From assembly GCF_029867415.1 (NCBI RefSeq), contig NC_081184.1:80842643-80906642 (forward strand): 64,000 nt of DNA, written 5' to 3'. The notes beneath the pieces were generated by a model. It was given only the letters and a program-made list of their open reading frames with translations. It did not search any database and was not told where the DNA came from. This DNA is from Vicia villosa. Its lineage: Eukaryota; Streptophyta; Magnoliopsida; Fabales; Fabaceae. The stretch's first letter is position 1. Each line of letters begins with the position of its first letter. Shown here one piece after another: positions 1 through 10,960 of the stretch. The position numbers and the translations under genes were made by a program.

Positions 1-940
1 TTTCAAGACAGATCTCTTCTTCAATGCTGTTATCAACATTTATCCAAAGGAAGAAGACCTTCTTGAGTCACTGGAGCCCGTTTGCAACATTAGCTCCCTG
101 TCTATGAACTGTCCCTCACTTCCTCTTTGGTCTCTTGGATCTCTCCTACAGTGGAGGTTCTAGTCTGGACAGGCATGAAGAGTTTTTCAAGCTTCCATGG
201 CTGAACAAACTGAAGACCAGAGGGTTCTTCAGTTGTTTGCGCAGTCTTTGCGTAGGATAGAGTCTTAGGCTTTAAGTCTTTGTAGTTTTCTTTCCTTGTT
301 GCATCTGTTTTCCTGCATTCATCTTTTGTAATCCTTCTTGTTGAAATCAATGAAAAGTTATTTGTTTTTCTTTCCTTTTGTCTCTTGCTTTACATCTGAA
401 TCTTTTCATGCTTTTTGATGTTATGACAAAAAGGGGGAGAAAATATATGATAAATGATATGATTAATATTATCAGTTACCGAGTAAAAAGACCCCACATT
501 TACTAACAGAAGCTGCAAGCTTCATATGTTTCTAAGTTGTGTTGTTGCAGGAATCAAAGATTCAAGATCAACATGAGGAGCAACAAGATGAATCAAGCTC
601 TTGGATTCTTGAAGCAAGCTGAGTGCTAGGAAGCTTCAGAATCAGAAGCAAGAAGCAAGAATGATCAGAAATTCTGATAATAGAATATGATCCAAATCAT
701 TGTCTATTTGCTCTGATACATTGTCTATTGGATCTGATATATTCTATATGGCTTATATGGCTCTGATACATATTTTGTGCTGATACACATTTTATGTTCT
801 AACTCATTCATGCTGACTTTTGTCGTTTAGTTTTGTTCTGTAACATTTCAGGATGTAGAGATGCTCTGATGATGCTCTGGTACATTCAACACTGTTCTGA
901 TACAATCTAGCATGAAGAGATGTAAGAAGAAATTCAAAGC

Positions 941-1290
941 TCTGAAGCTATCCAAGGGAAGCAGAAATCAGAAGCTGTGAATGTTCTAAAGATCCAGAAA
1001 ACTCAAGTTCTGAAGCTGTCCTAAATGGAAGCATGAATCAGAAGCTGTGAATGTTCTGAAGATCAAAGAAATTCAAGTTCTGAAGCTGTCCTAAATGGAA
1101 GCAGGAATCAGAAGTTGTGAATGTTCTGAAGATCAAAGAAATTCAAGTTCTGAAGCTGTCCTAAATGGAAGCAGGAATCAGAAGCTGTGAGTGTTCTAGG
1201 GATCTAAAGAAATTCAAGTTCTGAAGCTGTCCAATGGAAGCAGAAGTCAGAAGCTATGAATTATCAGAAGCAAGAAGCTTATGTGATTGT
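941..1290 (+). repeat. 70-bp tandem repeat, about five copies, S1 internal region
   Basis: The motif TGAAGCTGTCCTAAATGGAA (first copy TGAAGCTATCCAAGGGAA) recurs at about 943, 1011, 1081, 1151 and 1221, a period of 68-70 bp. The same array with the same period is present in S2 (18240-18550), so it belongs to the element family and is not a local expansion. Confidence 0.85.
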
Positions 1291-1343
1291 CTCTACCGAA
1301 ATAATCAGGGAAGTCTTTTATTGTTAAAGTTCTTCGAGTATTT

Positions 1344-1511
1344 ATTTCAGGGGGAGATTATTCATCTCAGGGGGAGATTGTTAATCCCAGGGGGAGACAT
1401 ATTCACATGCTTATGCTATAGCTGTGTAATTTGTCTTTAGCCGTCTGCTCTTTCTGATCGCAAATTCATATCATTTATATATGTTTTTGTCATCATCAAA
1501 AAGGGGGAGAT
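1344..1511 (+). promoter_or_regulatory. Multiple polypurine tracts before the S1 3' LTR
   Basis: CAGGGGGAGA occurs three times (about 1349, 1369, 1390). The LTR-adjacent tract AAAAAGGGGGAGA ends two bases before the LTR and would prime plus-strand DNA synthesis. Another copy (caaaaagggggag) lies near 430. Repeated polypurine tracts upstream of the 3' LTR are a known Sirevirus signature. Confidence 0.8.
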
Positions 1512-2726
1512 TGTTAGAACAAGATTTGTTCTGATCAATATTCTTAGTTTTGATGATAACAAGGATATGAATTTTGTGTGAGATATTGTGGTACTCTAAT
1601 ACATTGCAATTTCCATTTCAGGAAATATATAAAGAGTATGCACAAATCAGCGCTCAGAAGCTTTGTCTCAGAAGGTTCAGCATGCAACATCAGAACATGG
1701 TCTGGCAAGACATTAGAAGATGGTCAAGGCAGAATCAGAACATGGGTCTATGGAAGCATCAGAAGAAGTTGAGATCAGAAGCAGAAGCACTGAAGTTCTC
1801 ATGGTATCACGCTCATAAGCACTTCAAGGTCAGAAGACAAGAAGATGCTATGCACCAAGCTGTTTGACTCTGATGATATTCAAATATTATATTCACAAAC
1901 ATCAGATCAGAAGAAAGTACAGGTGGTAGGCTACGCTGACTGACAAAAGGAACGTTGGAAGCTATTAAAGGCAACGTCAGTAGACACAGCGTGAACGAGG
2001 CTCGAGGTAGTTGACAAAAGCGTGAAACATTAAATGCAAAGTTGTACGGAACACGCAAAGCATTAAATGCGTTCAACGGTCATCTTCTCAAACGCCTATA
2101 AATATGAAGTTCTGATGAGAAGCAAGGTTACTAATTCTGAACGAAATTATTCTGAAAGACTTGCTGAAACGCTGTTCAAAATCAAAGCTCAGAAACTTCA
2201 TCTTCATCAAAGCTCACTACATTGCTGTTGTAATATATTAGTGAGATTAAGCTTAAACATTAAGAGAAATATCATTGTTGTGATTATAGCTTTTCAGAAG
2301 CAATTGTAATACTCTTAGAATTGATTACATTAATTTGTAAGTAATTAGAGTGATCAAGTGTTGATCAGGAAACTCTAGGAAGTCTTAGCTTGTGTCTAAG
2401 TAGTTGTAATTAGAGTGATCACGTGGTGGTCAGGATACTCTAAGAAAGTCTTAGCTTGTGTCTAAGCATTTGTTCCTGGAGTGATCAGGTTGTGATCAGG
2501 ATACTCTAGAAGACTTAGTCGCGGACTAAGTGGAAAACCATTGTAATCTGTTGCGATTAGTGGATTAAATCCTCAGGTGAGGTAAATCACTCCGTGGGGG
2601 TGGACTGGAGTAGTTTAGTTAACAACGAACCAGGATAAAAATAACTGTGCATACTGTTTTTATCGTTCAAGTTTTTAGACTACACTTATTCAAACCCCCC
2701 CTTTCTAAGTGTTTTTCTATCCTTCA
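1512..2726 (+). repeat. 3' LTR of sirevirus S1
   Basis: The LTR is 1215 bp with TG...CA ends. It follows a polypurine tract and is colinear with the 1163-bp S2 LTRs on the opposite strand. Its end (CTTTCTAAGTGTTTTTCTAT) is shared with S2. It contains a TATA box at 2097-2104. A short palindromic CGAACC/AGGATAAAAATAACTG block near 2628-2660 is common to S1, S2 and S3. Confidence 0.9.
2097..2104 (+). promoter_or_regulatory. TATA box of S1 LTR
   Basis: TATAAATA in the context CGCCTATAAATATGAAG. The matching position is conserved in both S2 LTRs (25515-25522 and 17429-17436, minus strand). This is the expected RNA polymerase II start region of the LTR. Confidence 0.6.
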
Positions 2727-5248
2727 GCATTGACTAGATATGTGAACTCTAGATCCATATCCTCGGAAGGTGACTTGGGGATATAATCCTCAATGATGAC
2801 TTCACCAGTTGATGACGATGAATAGCAAGGGTTATACATCTCTTTTGGCTGAGAGAGGTACTCAAAATCACTGTTCCATCCAGTTGGAACAATATCTTCA
2901 AGAGAGATTCTTGAACTTTCAGGAGCGGAGTATTTCACCATGTAGTCGAATTTTCCGCTTGGTTCTCCTAATGTATCCCAGGTTTCTTCGGGGATAGGAG
3001 GAACTTCTTCTGATGAACCATGAATTCTGGTGGTGAAGCTGTTTGTAACTTCGTCACTGCTTGGTTGAGTCTTACTTTCAGATCCCTTAGTTGGATAACA
3101 GCAAGGTGATTCAGACTCTGATAGGGCTATGTATCCTGCTTTGTTAAGATAGGATAGCCATTCCTCTTCATCGGTGTTTTCCGTACCGATGGTATTGACT
3201 GTTTGTTGAACAAGTTGAAGAAAACCTCCGCTGCGGAAAGTTTCTTGAATGGGAAGAACTACCTCAATTCCTAGAATAGTCTTTGATGATGTTGGAAAGA
3301 ATCCAACTCCTGTTCTGTTCTTGTTGTTGGTAGGAATATTAATGTGCCCCCAACCACTGGTAGTGACATCCTTTACAACTTGGATTGCATCTCTGTAGGA
3401 AGAAATAGACGCTGCTTTCTCCTTTCCTTTTTCCTTATCCAAGGAAAGTGCTTGGAATTTAGTTCCAACAACTTCTTTTGGTTCTATGTCGGAGAATGAT
3501 GACAGGTTGCTGACGATCAGAGCTCGTTCTCCACATACGGTTACCAATTTGTCATTTCTTATGAACTTCAGTTTCTGATGAAGTGTTGAAGTAATTGCCC
3601 CAGCCTCATGAATCCATGGGCGACCTAGCAAACAACTGTATTGTGCTGGAATGTCCATAACCTGGAAAGTGATTTTGAACGTCTGAGGTCCAATAGTTAT
3701 GGGAAGATCGACTTCTCCGAAAACTGACTTTCTTGATCCATCAAATGCTTTGACGATGACATGACTTTTTCTTAGAGGGTAATCTTCGAAAGATAATCTT
3801 GACAATGTTGATTTCGGCATGACGTTGAGAGAGGATCCGTTCTCTATTAGGACTCCTGTGAGTATATCACCCATGCAGCCAACTGAGATGTGAAGTGGAA
3901 GATTGTGGTCCACTCCTTCTTCAGGAAGATCCTCGTCACAGAAACTTAGGCTAGTTCCCGTGGAGATGTTGGCAACGATGTTGTTGAATTGGCTTATTGT
4001 GACGCTAGGTTCTACAAAAGCTTGTTCCAAAACTTTCTGTAGAGCTTCCCTATGAGCTTCAGAACTCAATAGCAGGGAAAGGACAGAAATCCTAGACGGA
4101 GTATGTAGCAATTGATCTACAATGTTGTATTCACTCCTCTGGATTAACTTCAAGATCTCATCATTTTCTTTCGCTTGAACAGCATTGGTCGGATGATTGT
4201 CTTGCCTATGTGGTACTTCCTCCGAAGGTTTCTCAACATTTTCTGTTGTTCTGTTGAAGACTCGTCCACTTCTGGTAACTCGACTAACATCAGCAATGTT
4301 GACAACAGACGGTAATGGTATTTCCTTACCATTTTCAATGAATGTAGCATTGTACTTGTATGGTATAGCCTTGCTGGACTCATACGGTACAGGACCTGGT
4401 AAGTAGATGACTAGCGGAGCAATTGCTGTCTTCCTGCTATCGTACTTAACTTGCATTGGTTCAACTTGATTAATTTGAGGAGATACGGTAAAGACTTCAT
4501 CATCTTCTCTGTTGGCAAGAACAATAATGGTATTGTCATCCATCAGCTTTTGAATGTCGTTGCGAACACGTAAACATCCTTGTGAATTTCTTCGACAGAT
4601 TCTGCATCTACTGTAAGCGTGGAAATCTGTTCTAAAGTAGGCAAGTCCATTTAAAGTTTTATGGAACCTGACTACCGATCCTTCAAGATCTTCAACTTTG
4701 TAGATTTTGTATTCTCCTGGACATCCTTGAACCATGTTGATGTCATGTTCAGTCCTGACTCGAATATGTTGAATCCATCCTAAGTCCATTTGTTCTTGCA
4801 ATGCAGCTTGAACTACGGCACATCCTTGATTATTCTTTAGACAAATATCACATGTGAAGTAGTTGTGAGGTGGTATATGGTCGTACCCAGCTTGTTTAGC
4901 GTGCATCTTGACAAGATTTTCCCCTATCTGACGAATGTCGTAGATTTGCATGATGTTGGGGTGTTGATCTATCAGATTTACTGATGCTTCTTTATGCTGC
5001 GGCAAAGGATTTGCTTGGACGTTTGGACTAGTATCTTTGAAGGATAGCATTCCGCTCTTCACTAATCGTTGGACGTCAATCTTGAAAGGGAAACAGTTCT
5101 CAATATTGTGACCTGGTGCCCCCTGATGATAGGGACAAGATTGGTCAGCCTTATACCATGGTGAGGAACTGTTTGTAGGATTTGGAGGACTCCTTGTCTG
5201 AATGAGTCCTTTTGCCAGTAATGTTGGAAACAATTCTGCATACGGCAT
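2717..5248 (-). pseudogene. Ogre gag-pro ORF, protease part (truncated)
   Basis: This 843-codon frame has the same phase as the gag frame upstream and is separated from it by one in-frame TGA (5303-5305). Visible parts are: a zinc-knuckle-like C38-X2-H41-X5-H47-X4-C52; two related C-X2-C-X6-C motifs (C133/136/143 and C215/218/225); and a retropepsin-like domain around residues 430-570 whose active-site signature reads IENGSS instead of the expected D-containing form (E469). A later stretch reads GWGHINIPTNNKNRTGVGF. The frame runs into the S1 LTR, so its last codons and stop (2717-2719) are foreign. In intact Ogre this ORF is joined to pol by splicing of an intron. It is non-functional here: truncated, Asp-to-Glu at the putative catalytic position, and cut off from gag. 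Confidence 0.8.
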
Positions 5249-5302
5249 TGGTACTGGGTCAAAGGTAGGATACCTTGGAGCCCGATTGTTGTAATTTGGA
5301 GG

Positions 5303-6616
5303 TCAAACCTGCTGCTGAGGTTGCTGCGACCTTTGTTGAATTTGTTGTTGCGAGACCTGAGGTTGATAAGCTGGCGCTGAGTTAACAACCGGAGTTATTG
5401 CTGCAACTTGAGGTTGGAATTTCTTCTTGATTTTATGCAAGACATTGCTGACATCTTGATCCTTTTTCTTCTGGAAAGAACTTCCATACTTCCTTGGACC
5501 AATAGAAGATTCTGGTTCTTTGTTCAAGCGTCCTTCTCGAACTGCTTCTTCTAAACGTACACCCATGTTTACCATCTCAGTAAAGTCACTTGGTGCACTT
5601 GCAACCATTCGTCCGTAGTAAAATGGACTTAAAGTTTTGAGATAGATTTTTGTCATTTCTTTCTCTTCAAGTGGTGGACAGATTTGTGCAGCAACTTCAC
5701 GCCATCTTTGAGCGTATTCCTTGAAGCTTTCTCTATCCTTTTGAGTCATGGCCCGGAGTTGATCTCTGTCGGGAGCCATATCCAGATTGTACTTATACTG
5801 TTTGACAAAGGCCTCTCCGAGGTCTTGAAAAGTACGAATCTCTGAACTGTCCAAGTTCATGTCCCATTTGAGTGCAGTACCTGTCAGGCTGTCTTGAAAA
5901 TAATGAATGAGTAATTGTTGATTATCAGTCTGAGTTGACATTCTTCGAGCATACATTACAAGGTGACTTTGCGGGCATGAATTCCCTTTGTACTTCTCGA
6001 AATCTGGTACTTTGAATTTGTGAGGAATCTTAACATTTGGAACCAGATAGAGGTCTGCAGCACTCTTTCCAAATAGATCTTGTCCTCGAAGAGTCTTGAG
6101 TTCCTTCTGCATTTGCAGAAACTGTTCCTGGAACTCGTCCAATCTTTCATACACGCCAGCGTCCTCACTGGGAGCGTGATGATATACTTGTCCGCCTGGT
6201 GGAGGAAAAGTATGCATAATGGACTGTGGAGAAGCCATGACAGCAGATCTTGGAATCTCAGCATTCTGTTGTGCGAAACCCATTGCCGTTGCTCTTGGAA
6301 CTTCAATTTCCAGAGGTTTGTAACCCTCCGGTGGTTGCATCTCCATTGTAGCTCTTGGAACTTCAGAAACTGGGGGTATGTACCCTTCTGGAATAAAGTT
6401 ATACGGCATACCCCAAGGTCGGTTGGGTGGCATGGCATACTGAGGAATAGGAGTGGAAACAATCTCGGAAACCACAGTCCTTTGTGGTTCTTCTGGCGTT
6501 GGTCGATTCTGTGCAACTACCAGGGCTTCTACCATGTTATTTAGTCTTTCAATAGCATCTTTGAGAGTATTAACCTCTTCTCTGAGTTCTCCATTCTCTT
6601 GCTCAAAGTCTTCCAT
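5303..6616 (-). CDS. gag: Ogre Gag, N-terminal part of the gag-pro ORF
   Basis: 437 codons from an ATG. The N-terminus is a coiled coil (residues about 1-40, ENGELREEVNTLKDAIERLN). A Pro-rich region with repeats of the type PEGYxPxxEVPRA follows (about 70-130), then a retrotransposon gag domain (about 195-350; FKVPDFEKYKGNSCPQSHL, QRWREVAAQICPPLEEKEM). The C-terminus is Gln-rich. Gag would assemble the virus-like particle. The frame ends in TGA in the middle of what appears to be a continuous gag-pro ORF, because sequence after the stop continues in the same phase into the protease ORF. That suggests a nonsense mutation, although programmed read-through cannot be excluded. Confidence 0.8.
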   Translation of the reverse strand: MEDFEQENGELREEVNTLKDAIERLNNMVEALVVAQNRPTPEEPQRTVVSEIVSTPIPQYAMPPNRPWGMPYNFIPEGYIPPVSEVPRATMEMQPPEGYKPLEIEVPRATAMGFAQQNAEIPRSAVMASPQSIMHTFPPPGGQVYHHAPSEDAGVYERLDEFQEQFLQMQKELKTLRGQDLFGKSAADLYLVPNVKIPHKFKVPDFEKYKGNSCPQSHLVMYARRMSTQTDNQQLLIHYFQDSLTGTALKWDMNLDSSEIRTFQDLGEAFVKQYKYNLDMAPDRDQLRAMTQKDRESFKEYAQRWREVAAQICPPLEEKEMTKIYLKTLSPFYYGRMVASAPSDFTEMVNMGVRLEEAVREGRLNKEPESSIGPRKYGSSFQKKKDQDVSNVLHKIKKKFQPQVAAITPVVNSAPAYQPQVSQQQIQQRSQQPQQQV

Positions 6617-6903
6617 TCTTTTCTTACGACTTGAACGAGTGTTGTATGGATGAGACAGCTTGAAAGTCTTGGTTCACCTCCTTCTCCTCCTCTTTTTCTG
6701 GAGAAAGGAAAGTGACTATTAGATCCGCGACAATTCTCGTGTCAGTGCGTACGACTAAAGCGATGTATGATATGCAATTAAGTTAATATTTTCAAGGAAA
6801 CACCATAATTACGTTATGAAACATCAAACTTTTATTAATTAAGCGAAAACGCCGTTTTTACACACTTTGAAAAAGAAATACAGAGAAACTGAGAGAAAGG
6901 ACT
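6617..6903. other. Spacer between Ogre ORF1 and gag
   Basis: 287 bp with no ORF. Reading in element orientation, it is the linker from the ORF1 stop to the gag ATG. Confidence 0.6.
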
Positions 6904-8340
6904 CTAAAATTTTGACGAAGAGCCGACTTCACGTTCTAACATCTTCTTCTGTTTCTTGAGCTGAGCGTTCTCTGACGTGAGCTGATCGATGATCCAGGAA
7001 GCAGGAGGGATATGATGAGAAAGTGATGTTTGGGATACTTGTCGATCGAGCACTTCAAGTAACTCATCCTTCCTTCTTAGGATGTTATGAATCTCAACAT
7101 TTTCCGTGTTGACGATTCGATACTTGTTCCTCCAAGCATTCCTTTCTTGGCATACCTTGTTTAATGCCGCTTGTAATTTTTCAACATCAGTGGAGAAAAG
7201 GTAAATTGGTTCCCTTAGGGGAATGGGTTCTTGATGCTGATATGGCATCCTGAACTTGAATGCTCTGACGCGTACCCATTGAAGGTAAGGATCCAGGGAG
7301 ATGCAAAGATGTTTTCCTAACAATCTTCTCCCTTTGCTGTGAACAAGACGCCAGGCTTGGACAATTTCCTCCTTCAGCATGTTGCCATGATCGTCGATGT
7401 TCTTGAAGAACAGACCCTCCAATTGGATGTTACTTGGTATATTTTTCATGGGATAGCCGTATTGACGACGGGCTAAAGCTGGATTGTAACTGATTCCTCC
7501 CTTAGTTCCAATAAGGGGTATGTTGGGAAAACTTCCGCAACTGAAGATGATCTTGGTTTCGTCGTTGTCAGGACTACACCAATCAATGTCTGTATGAGTG
7601 AGAGACATGATTTTCTGTGACCAGTAAAGGCCATCCCTCATGTTCCAGAAAGTGCTAGACTTCGGCAGGTGTGAAACGAACCATTCGTATAACAACGGTA
7701 CGCAGCATGTGATTAATCCTCCTCGCTGCAGGTTTCTTGAATGCACAGAGTGATAAGCATCCGCAAGCAAGGTTGGAACTGGATTTCCAATTAAGAAGAT
7801 CTTAATTGCTTTGATGTCGACAAAATCGTTAATGTTAGGGAACAAAAACAATCCGTAGATAAGCAAAGCCAAGATTTCCTCAAAAGCGCTCATATCTTGG
7901 ATGCTGACGAAGTACCGAGCTTGATCAAACAGGAATTTGGAGGGCAATCCTTGAATTCCTCCTCTACTCACCATATGAGTTCTGATGTCGACTACGTTCA
8001 AAGGAGTAGTTGCAGCGATGATAATGTCATCAGGATTCTTTTCCAAACCGGAGTACGGATCTTGCGCGTACACGGGTATTCCAATCAGACGAGAGTACTC
8101 CTCCAACGTAGGCATGAGCTGATAATCTGGAAAGGTGAAGCAGTGATACGTTGGATCGTAAAACTGTACCAAGGTGGGAAGGATCCCATCCACAATGTTG
8201 GTATTGAGCAAAGGCAGAAGTTTTCCATACTTCTCCTTGAAAGCCTGGGGGTTGACCACCAGTTTTCCGAGCTTTCCCAGTTCCTCGACCTGGGGAATCT
8301 TGAAGGTGTATTTCCTAGCTGTCTTTCTCCCATAATCCAT
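6904..8340 (-). CDS. Ogre ORF1 protein (plant-mobile-domain / DUF7745-like)
   Basis: I place the start at the ATG at 8340 (MDYGRKTARKYTF). The open frame extends 17 codons further upstream but only to a TTG. The protein is about 478 aa and uninterrupted. Residues about 20-400 form a mostly helical domain with motifs such as FTFPDYQLMPTLEEYSRLIG and GGLITCCVPLLYEWFVSHLP, which I associate with the ORF1 of legume Ogre elements and plant-mobile-like domains. The C-terminal about 80 residues (from KLQAALNKVCQERNAW) look coiled-coil. Its role is unknown. Its position between PBS and gag is the diagnostic Ogre arrangement. It is the best-preserved ORF of O1. Confidence 0.8.
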   Translation of the reverse strand: MDYGRKTARKYTFKIPQVEELGKLGKLVVNPQAFKEKYGKLLPLLNTNIVDGILPTLVQFYDPTYHCFTFPDYQLMPTLEEYSRLIGIPVYAQDPYSGLEKNPDDIIIAATTPLNVVDIRTHMVSRGGIQGLPSKFLFDQARYFVSIQDMSAFEEILALLIYGLFLFPNINDFVDIKAIKIFLIGNPVPTLLADAYHSVHSRNLQRGGLITCCVPLLYEWFVSHLPKSSTFWNMRDGLYWSQKIMSLTHTDIDWCSPDNDETKIIFSCGSFPNIPLIGTKGGISYNPALARRQYGYPMKNIPSNIQLEGLFFKNIDDHGNMLKEEIVQAWRLVHSKGRRLLGKHLCISLDPYLQWVRVRAFKFRMPYQHQEPIPLREPIYLFSTDVEKLQAALNKVCQERNAWRNKYRIVNTENVEIHNILRRKDELLEVLDRQVSQTSLSHHIPPASWIIDQLTSENAQLKKQKKMLEREVGSSSKF

Positions 8341-9134
8341 GGTATAGATCCTTAAGTCCTTTCTCCGTTTCTCTCTTTCTATGAAGTTCAAAACGTTCGT
8401 TATTTAGTTTCCTTGAAAAACGACTCGAAAAAGACTCTTTTTGTTTTTAGTTGTTATTAATGAATGATGCATGAATGCATGAATGCACACACAAGAGGTT
8501 TTAAACAAACATGGCGCAGAAGGGTATAGTGGTCATGAAGTCCAAACGCAAACCTCGCCCCAATGGTAAACTAAGGATAAGGATTTTTGTACCTGTAGAA
8601 CGGGTTCTAAGGGTCTCAGAGTTTTTGCTCAACCTTAAAGATACGTTGATTGGTATCTATAAGAGAGTTTTCTCTGAGTGTAGTATCTGCGTGACAATTA
8701 CTTCCGTAATCACCGCTCTACGTCCTAAAAAAGGCTTTAAGTGGGGTTAATGTGTTTCTAGGTCCTCCTGGTACAAATCAGTCTCGGAATGCATTGGCGC
8801 AGTTAATCACAACCAGCCAGGCAAATCCCAAGAGTAGAATTGTGAACCAAGATTAGAGGGTCTTCACCGGGAAGACATCCTCCATCCTATCTTATGTTGC
8901 ACTCAAATCCGGGTATAGGATTTCTCACCACAAGGGGGAATCAAGCCCTTTCCCGATACAGAATAAACAAAATAAACAAATATAAATGCAGCAAACACAT
9001 GAAATGACACAGAGGTTAGGCAGGACCTCTCTTGTTTGAGGGGGAATTTGGCATCCCTAATTCCTCATTGGGGCTGGACAAGCAACAGGTCAACCATTGG
9101 TTTGGATGAAAAACCAAGGTTTTTAACACTTATA
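8341..9134 (-). other. 5' leader (untranslated region) of Ogre O1
   Basis: About 790 bp between PBS and ORF1. A 79-codon plus-strand frame here (8511-8750) resembles nothing I know and is antisense to the element. Near 8455-8490 there is a short ATGAATGC-type repeat. The phrase TTCACCGGGAAGACAT (about 8864) recurs within the LTR near 11550. Confidence 0.6.
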
Positions 9135-9152
9135 TCCCCAGCAGAGTCGCCA
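9135..9152 (-). promoter_or_regulatory. Primer binding site of Ogre O1 (tRNA-Arg type)
   Basis: On the minus strand it reads TGGCGACTCTGCTGGGGA, 7 nt inside the LTR end. It begins with TGG, complementary to tRNA 3' CCA. Ogre elements are known to use a tRNA-Arg primer, and this matches the form I expect, but the exact tRNA match was not tested. Confidence 0.75.
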
Positions 9153-10099
9153 TTTTTACTGTGGTGTCGTTTTTTTTACCTCCCCGTTTCACTTGGGAGG
9201 ACGACACGCTAGACCCTTCACGCGAAATTTGGAAGGAGAATGCGCCCGTGGTGGGATAAATTTTATTTCAGTTCTTCCTACGATATCACACAAACTTTCT
9301 TATTTGTCCTACGAGTAGGAAAGGGGAAAAAAGATCTCAACTAAACCCTAGGAGTTTACTAAGTGTGGGGATTCACCTAGACTAGAAATTCTGGAGTCCG
9401 GGAGGTCGGTTATACATAGGGAAGTGTTTAAACACCCTACATATCTGTAGTACTCTACAGGAACCTTCTCTGTGTCATAATGTGTTTGTGCTGCTAATGA
9501 TTATTGGGAAAGTTTCTCCTTTGTATTAGGAGAAGGAATTGAATTGAATAAAAGAAAGACAGACAGACAGACTGACTATTTTTTGTATTTTATTAGCTCG
9601 CTGAGGTTCCTTGTGAACCTCATGCCTACATATCCCTAATGGAAGTCAAAGCTTAATGTAGTTCGGGGAACTAATTGATTATTAATTATTTTTGGTGCCT
9701 TGCTTGAAGCTCAAGGTTGAAGCTTGAATTAAATCTCTGTTTACAGTAAAGAGACATGAAGTCATCTTTATAGAGAGGTATTTCTACTATTCCACCACAA
9801 ACATTAAAAGAGTGACAGAATAACTGAATTCATTTCATTCAAGAGGGGGACCTTACTTGTGTATGTGCAAGTATACCAGTCAAATGCCTCTTAAATGAAA
9901 GAAAGATGCTCATCCAAATTAGGGAAAGTTACCACATGTCTGGGTTTTACTGCCAGCTCATGCCTTTCAAAATCCTAAATGGGAGACTTGATTAAAATGA
10001 AATGTAATGTTTGTTTGTTTGAATGTGGTGAGATAGAGGAAAGATCTCTCTATAGAGATAAGCTATGTCTATCTACTGTATAAAAGAGTTGATTTTTGT

Positions 10100-10600
10100 C
10101 TAGCTTGTATGAGGCCCAAGCTTGAGGCTTTTGATTGATTGATTATTATTCTGGGAGAAAACTCCACTGAGGATTAATTTACAAGGGATTTTTATGTTCT
10201 GTACAAAGCCCGGAATTGAGGCTGACTCTACTTAGGGAGTGTATATTTTGATGGATTTTATTTGGTGTTCTGTACAAAGCCCAGAATTGAGGCTGACTCT
10301 AACTAGGGGAAATATTATTTTCTGCCTTGTATGAAGCCCAAGGTTGTGGCTGACTCTTAAATAAACTGAGTATGGATGACTCTATGGGAAAAGATCCTAG
10401 ATGTTAGGAATCTTTGACACACGACATATGGTTTATCTGCCTTGTACAAAGCCCAAGGTTGTGGCTACTGAACAATGAAGGACTCACTAGGGGAGACTCT
10501 ATTATCTGCCTTGTACAATGCCCAAGGTTGAGGCTGACTATTAACAGGGGAGTTTTATTGTTTTGGTGCCTTGTATGAAGCCCAAGGTTGAGGCTAATTG
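10100..10600. repeat. Dispersed short repeats in LTR A (AAGCCCAAGGTTGAGGCT type)
   Basis: About seven variants of CTTGTA(C/T)(A/G)AAGCCCAAGGTTG(A/T)GGCTGACT, irregularly spaced 60-120 bp. Related phrases occur again at 11220-11350. Confidence 0.7.
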
Positions 10601-10659
10601 TTTTTGTTGGTTTTGACTCTACTGAAGGATTTATTTATTAAAAGACTGATTTTTTTTTT

Positions 10660-10960
10660 GGAAGCTAACCCTTTCCAGGGATTTTGACTCAGCTGGTAAA
10701 ATTGTCTGTTAAAAGACTGATTTTTGTCATATTTTTTGGAGGCTGACCCTTTCCAGGGGTTTTGACTCTTTTGGGGAAATTATCTCCTAAGAGAAATGAA
10801 TCTTTGGTTTTTTGAAGAAGTGATTTTGGAGGCTAACCCTTTCCAGGGGTTTTGATAAAAATGAAAGAATGATTTTGGAGGCTAACCCTTTCCAGGGGTT
10901 TTGATTAAGATGAAAGAATGAATGGAGGCTAACCCTTTCCAGGGGTTTTGATTAAGATGA
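10660..10960. repeat. Short repeats in LTR A (AACCCTTTCCAGGGGTTTTGA type)
   Basis: About five copies of GGAGGCTAACCCTTTCCAGG followed by GGTTTTGA, near 10660, 10740, 10828, 10878 and 10925. The later copies are about 50 bp apart and nearly identical, so local amplification was recent. Confidence 0.75.

Larger units (their letters stand above)
1..2726 (+). mobile_element. Sirevirus S1 (Ty1/copia), 3' portion
   Basis: This is the 3' end of a plus-strand sirevirus; its gag-pol lies outside the window. It contains non-coding internal sequence (1-1511), five 70-bp repeats, several GGGGGAGA purine tracts and a complete 3' LTR. The LTR is of the same family as that of S2, starting TGTTAGAACAAGATTTG and ending TATCCTTCA. 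The first 350 bases carry no ORF that I recognise. S1 inserted into the minus-strand Ogre O1, whose protease ORF stops just inside the S1 LTR. The 5 bases after the LTR are GCATT, and the partner duplication must lie off-window. Confidence 0.85.

Noticed and set aside
1574..2309. Several short frames in the S1 LTR
   Set aside because: They overlap LTR promoter sequence on both strands and have no homologous protein.
6080..6544. 154-codon plus-strand ORF
   Set aside because: It is antisense to the Ogre gag coding region.
8511..8750. 79-codon plus-strand ORF in the Ogre leader
   Set aside because: It is antisense to the element with no recognisable motif, and its length is expected by chance.
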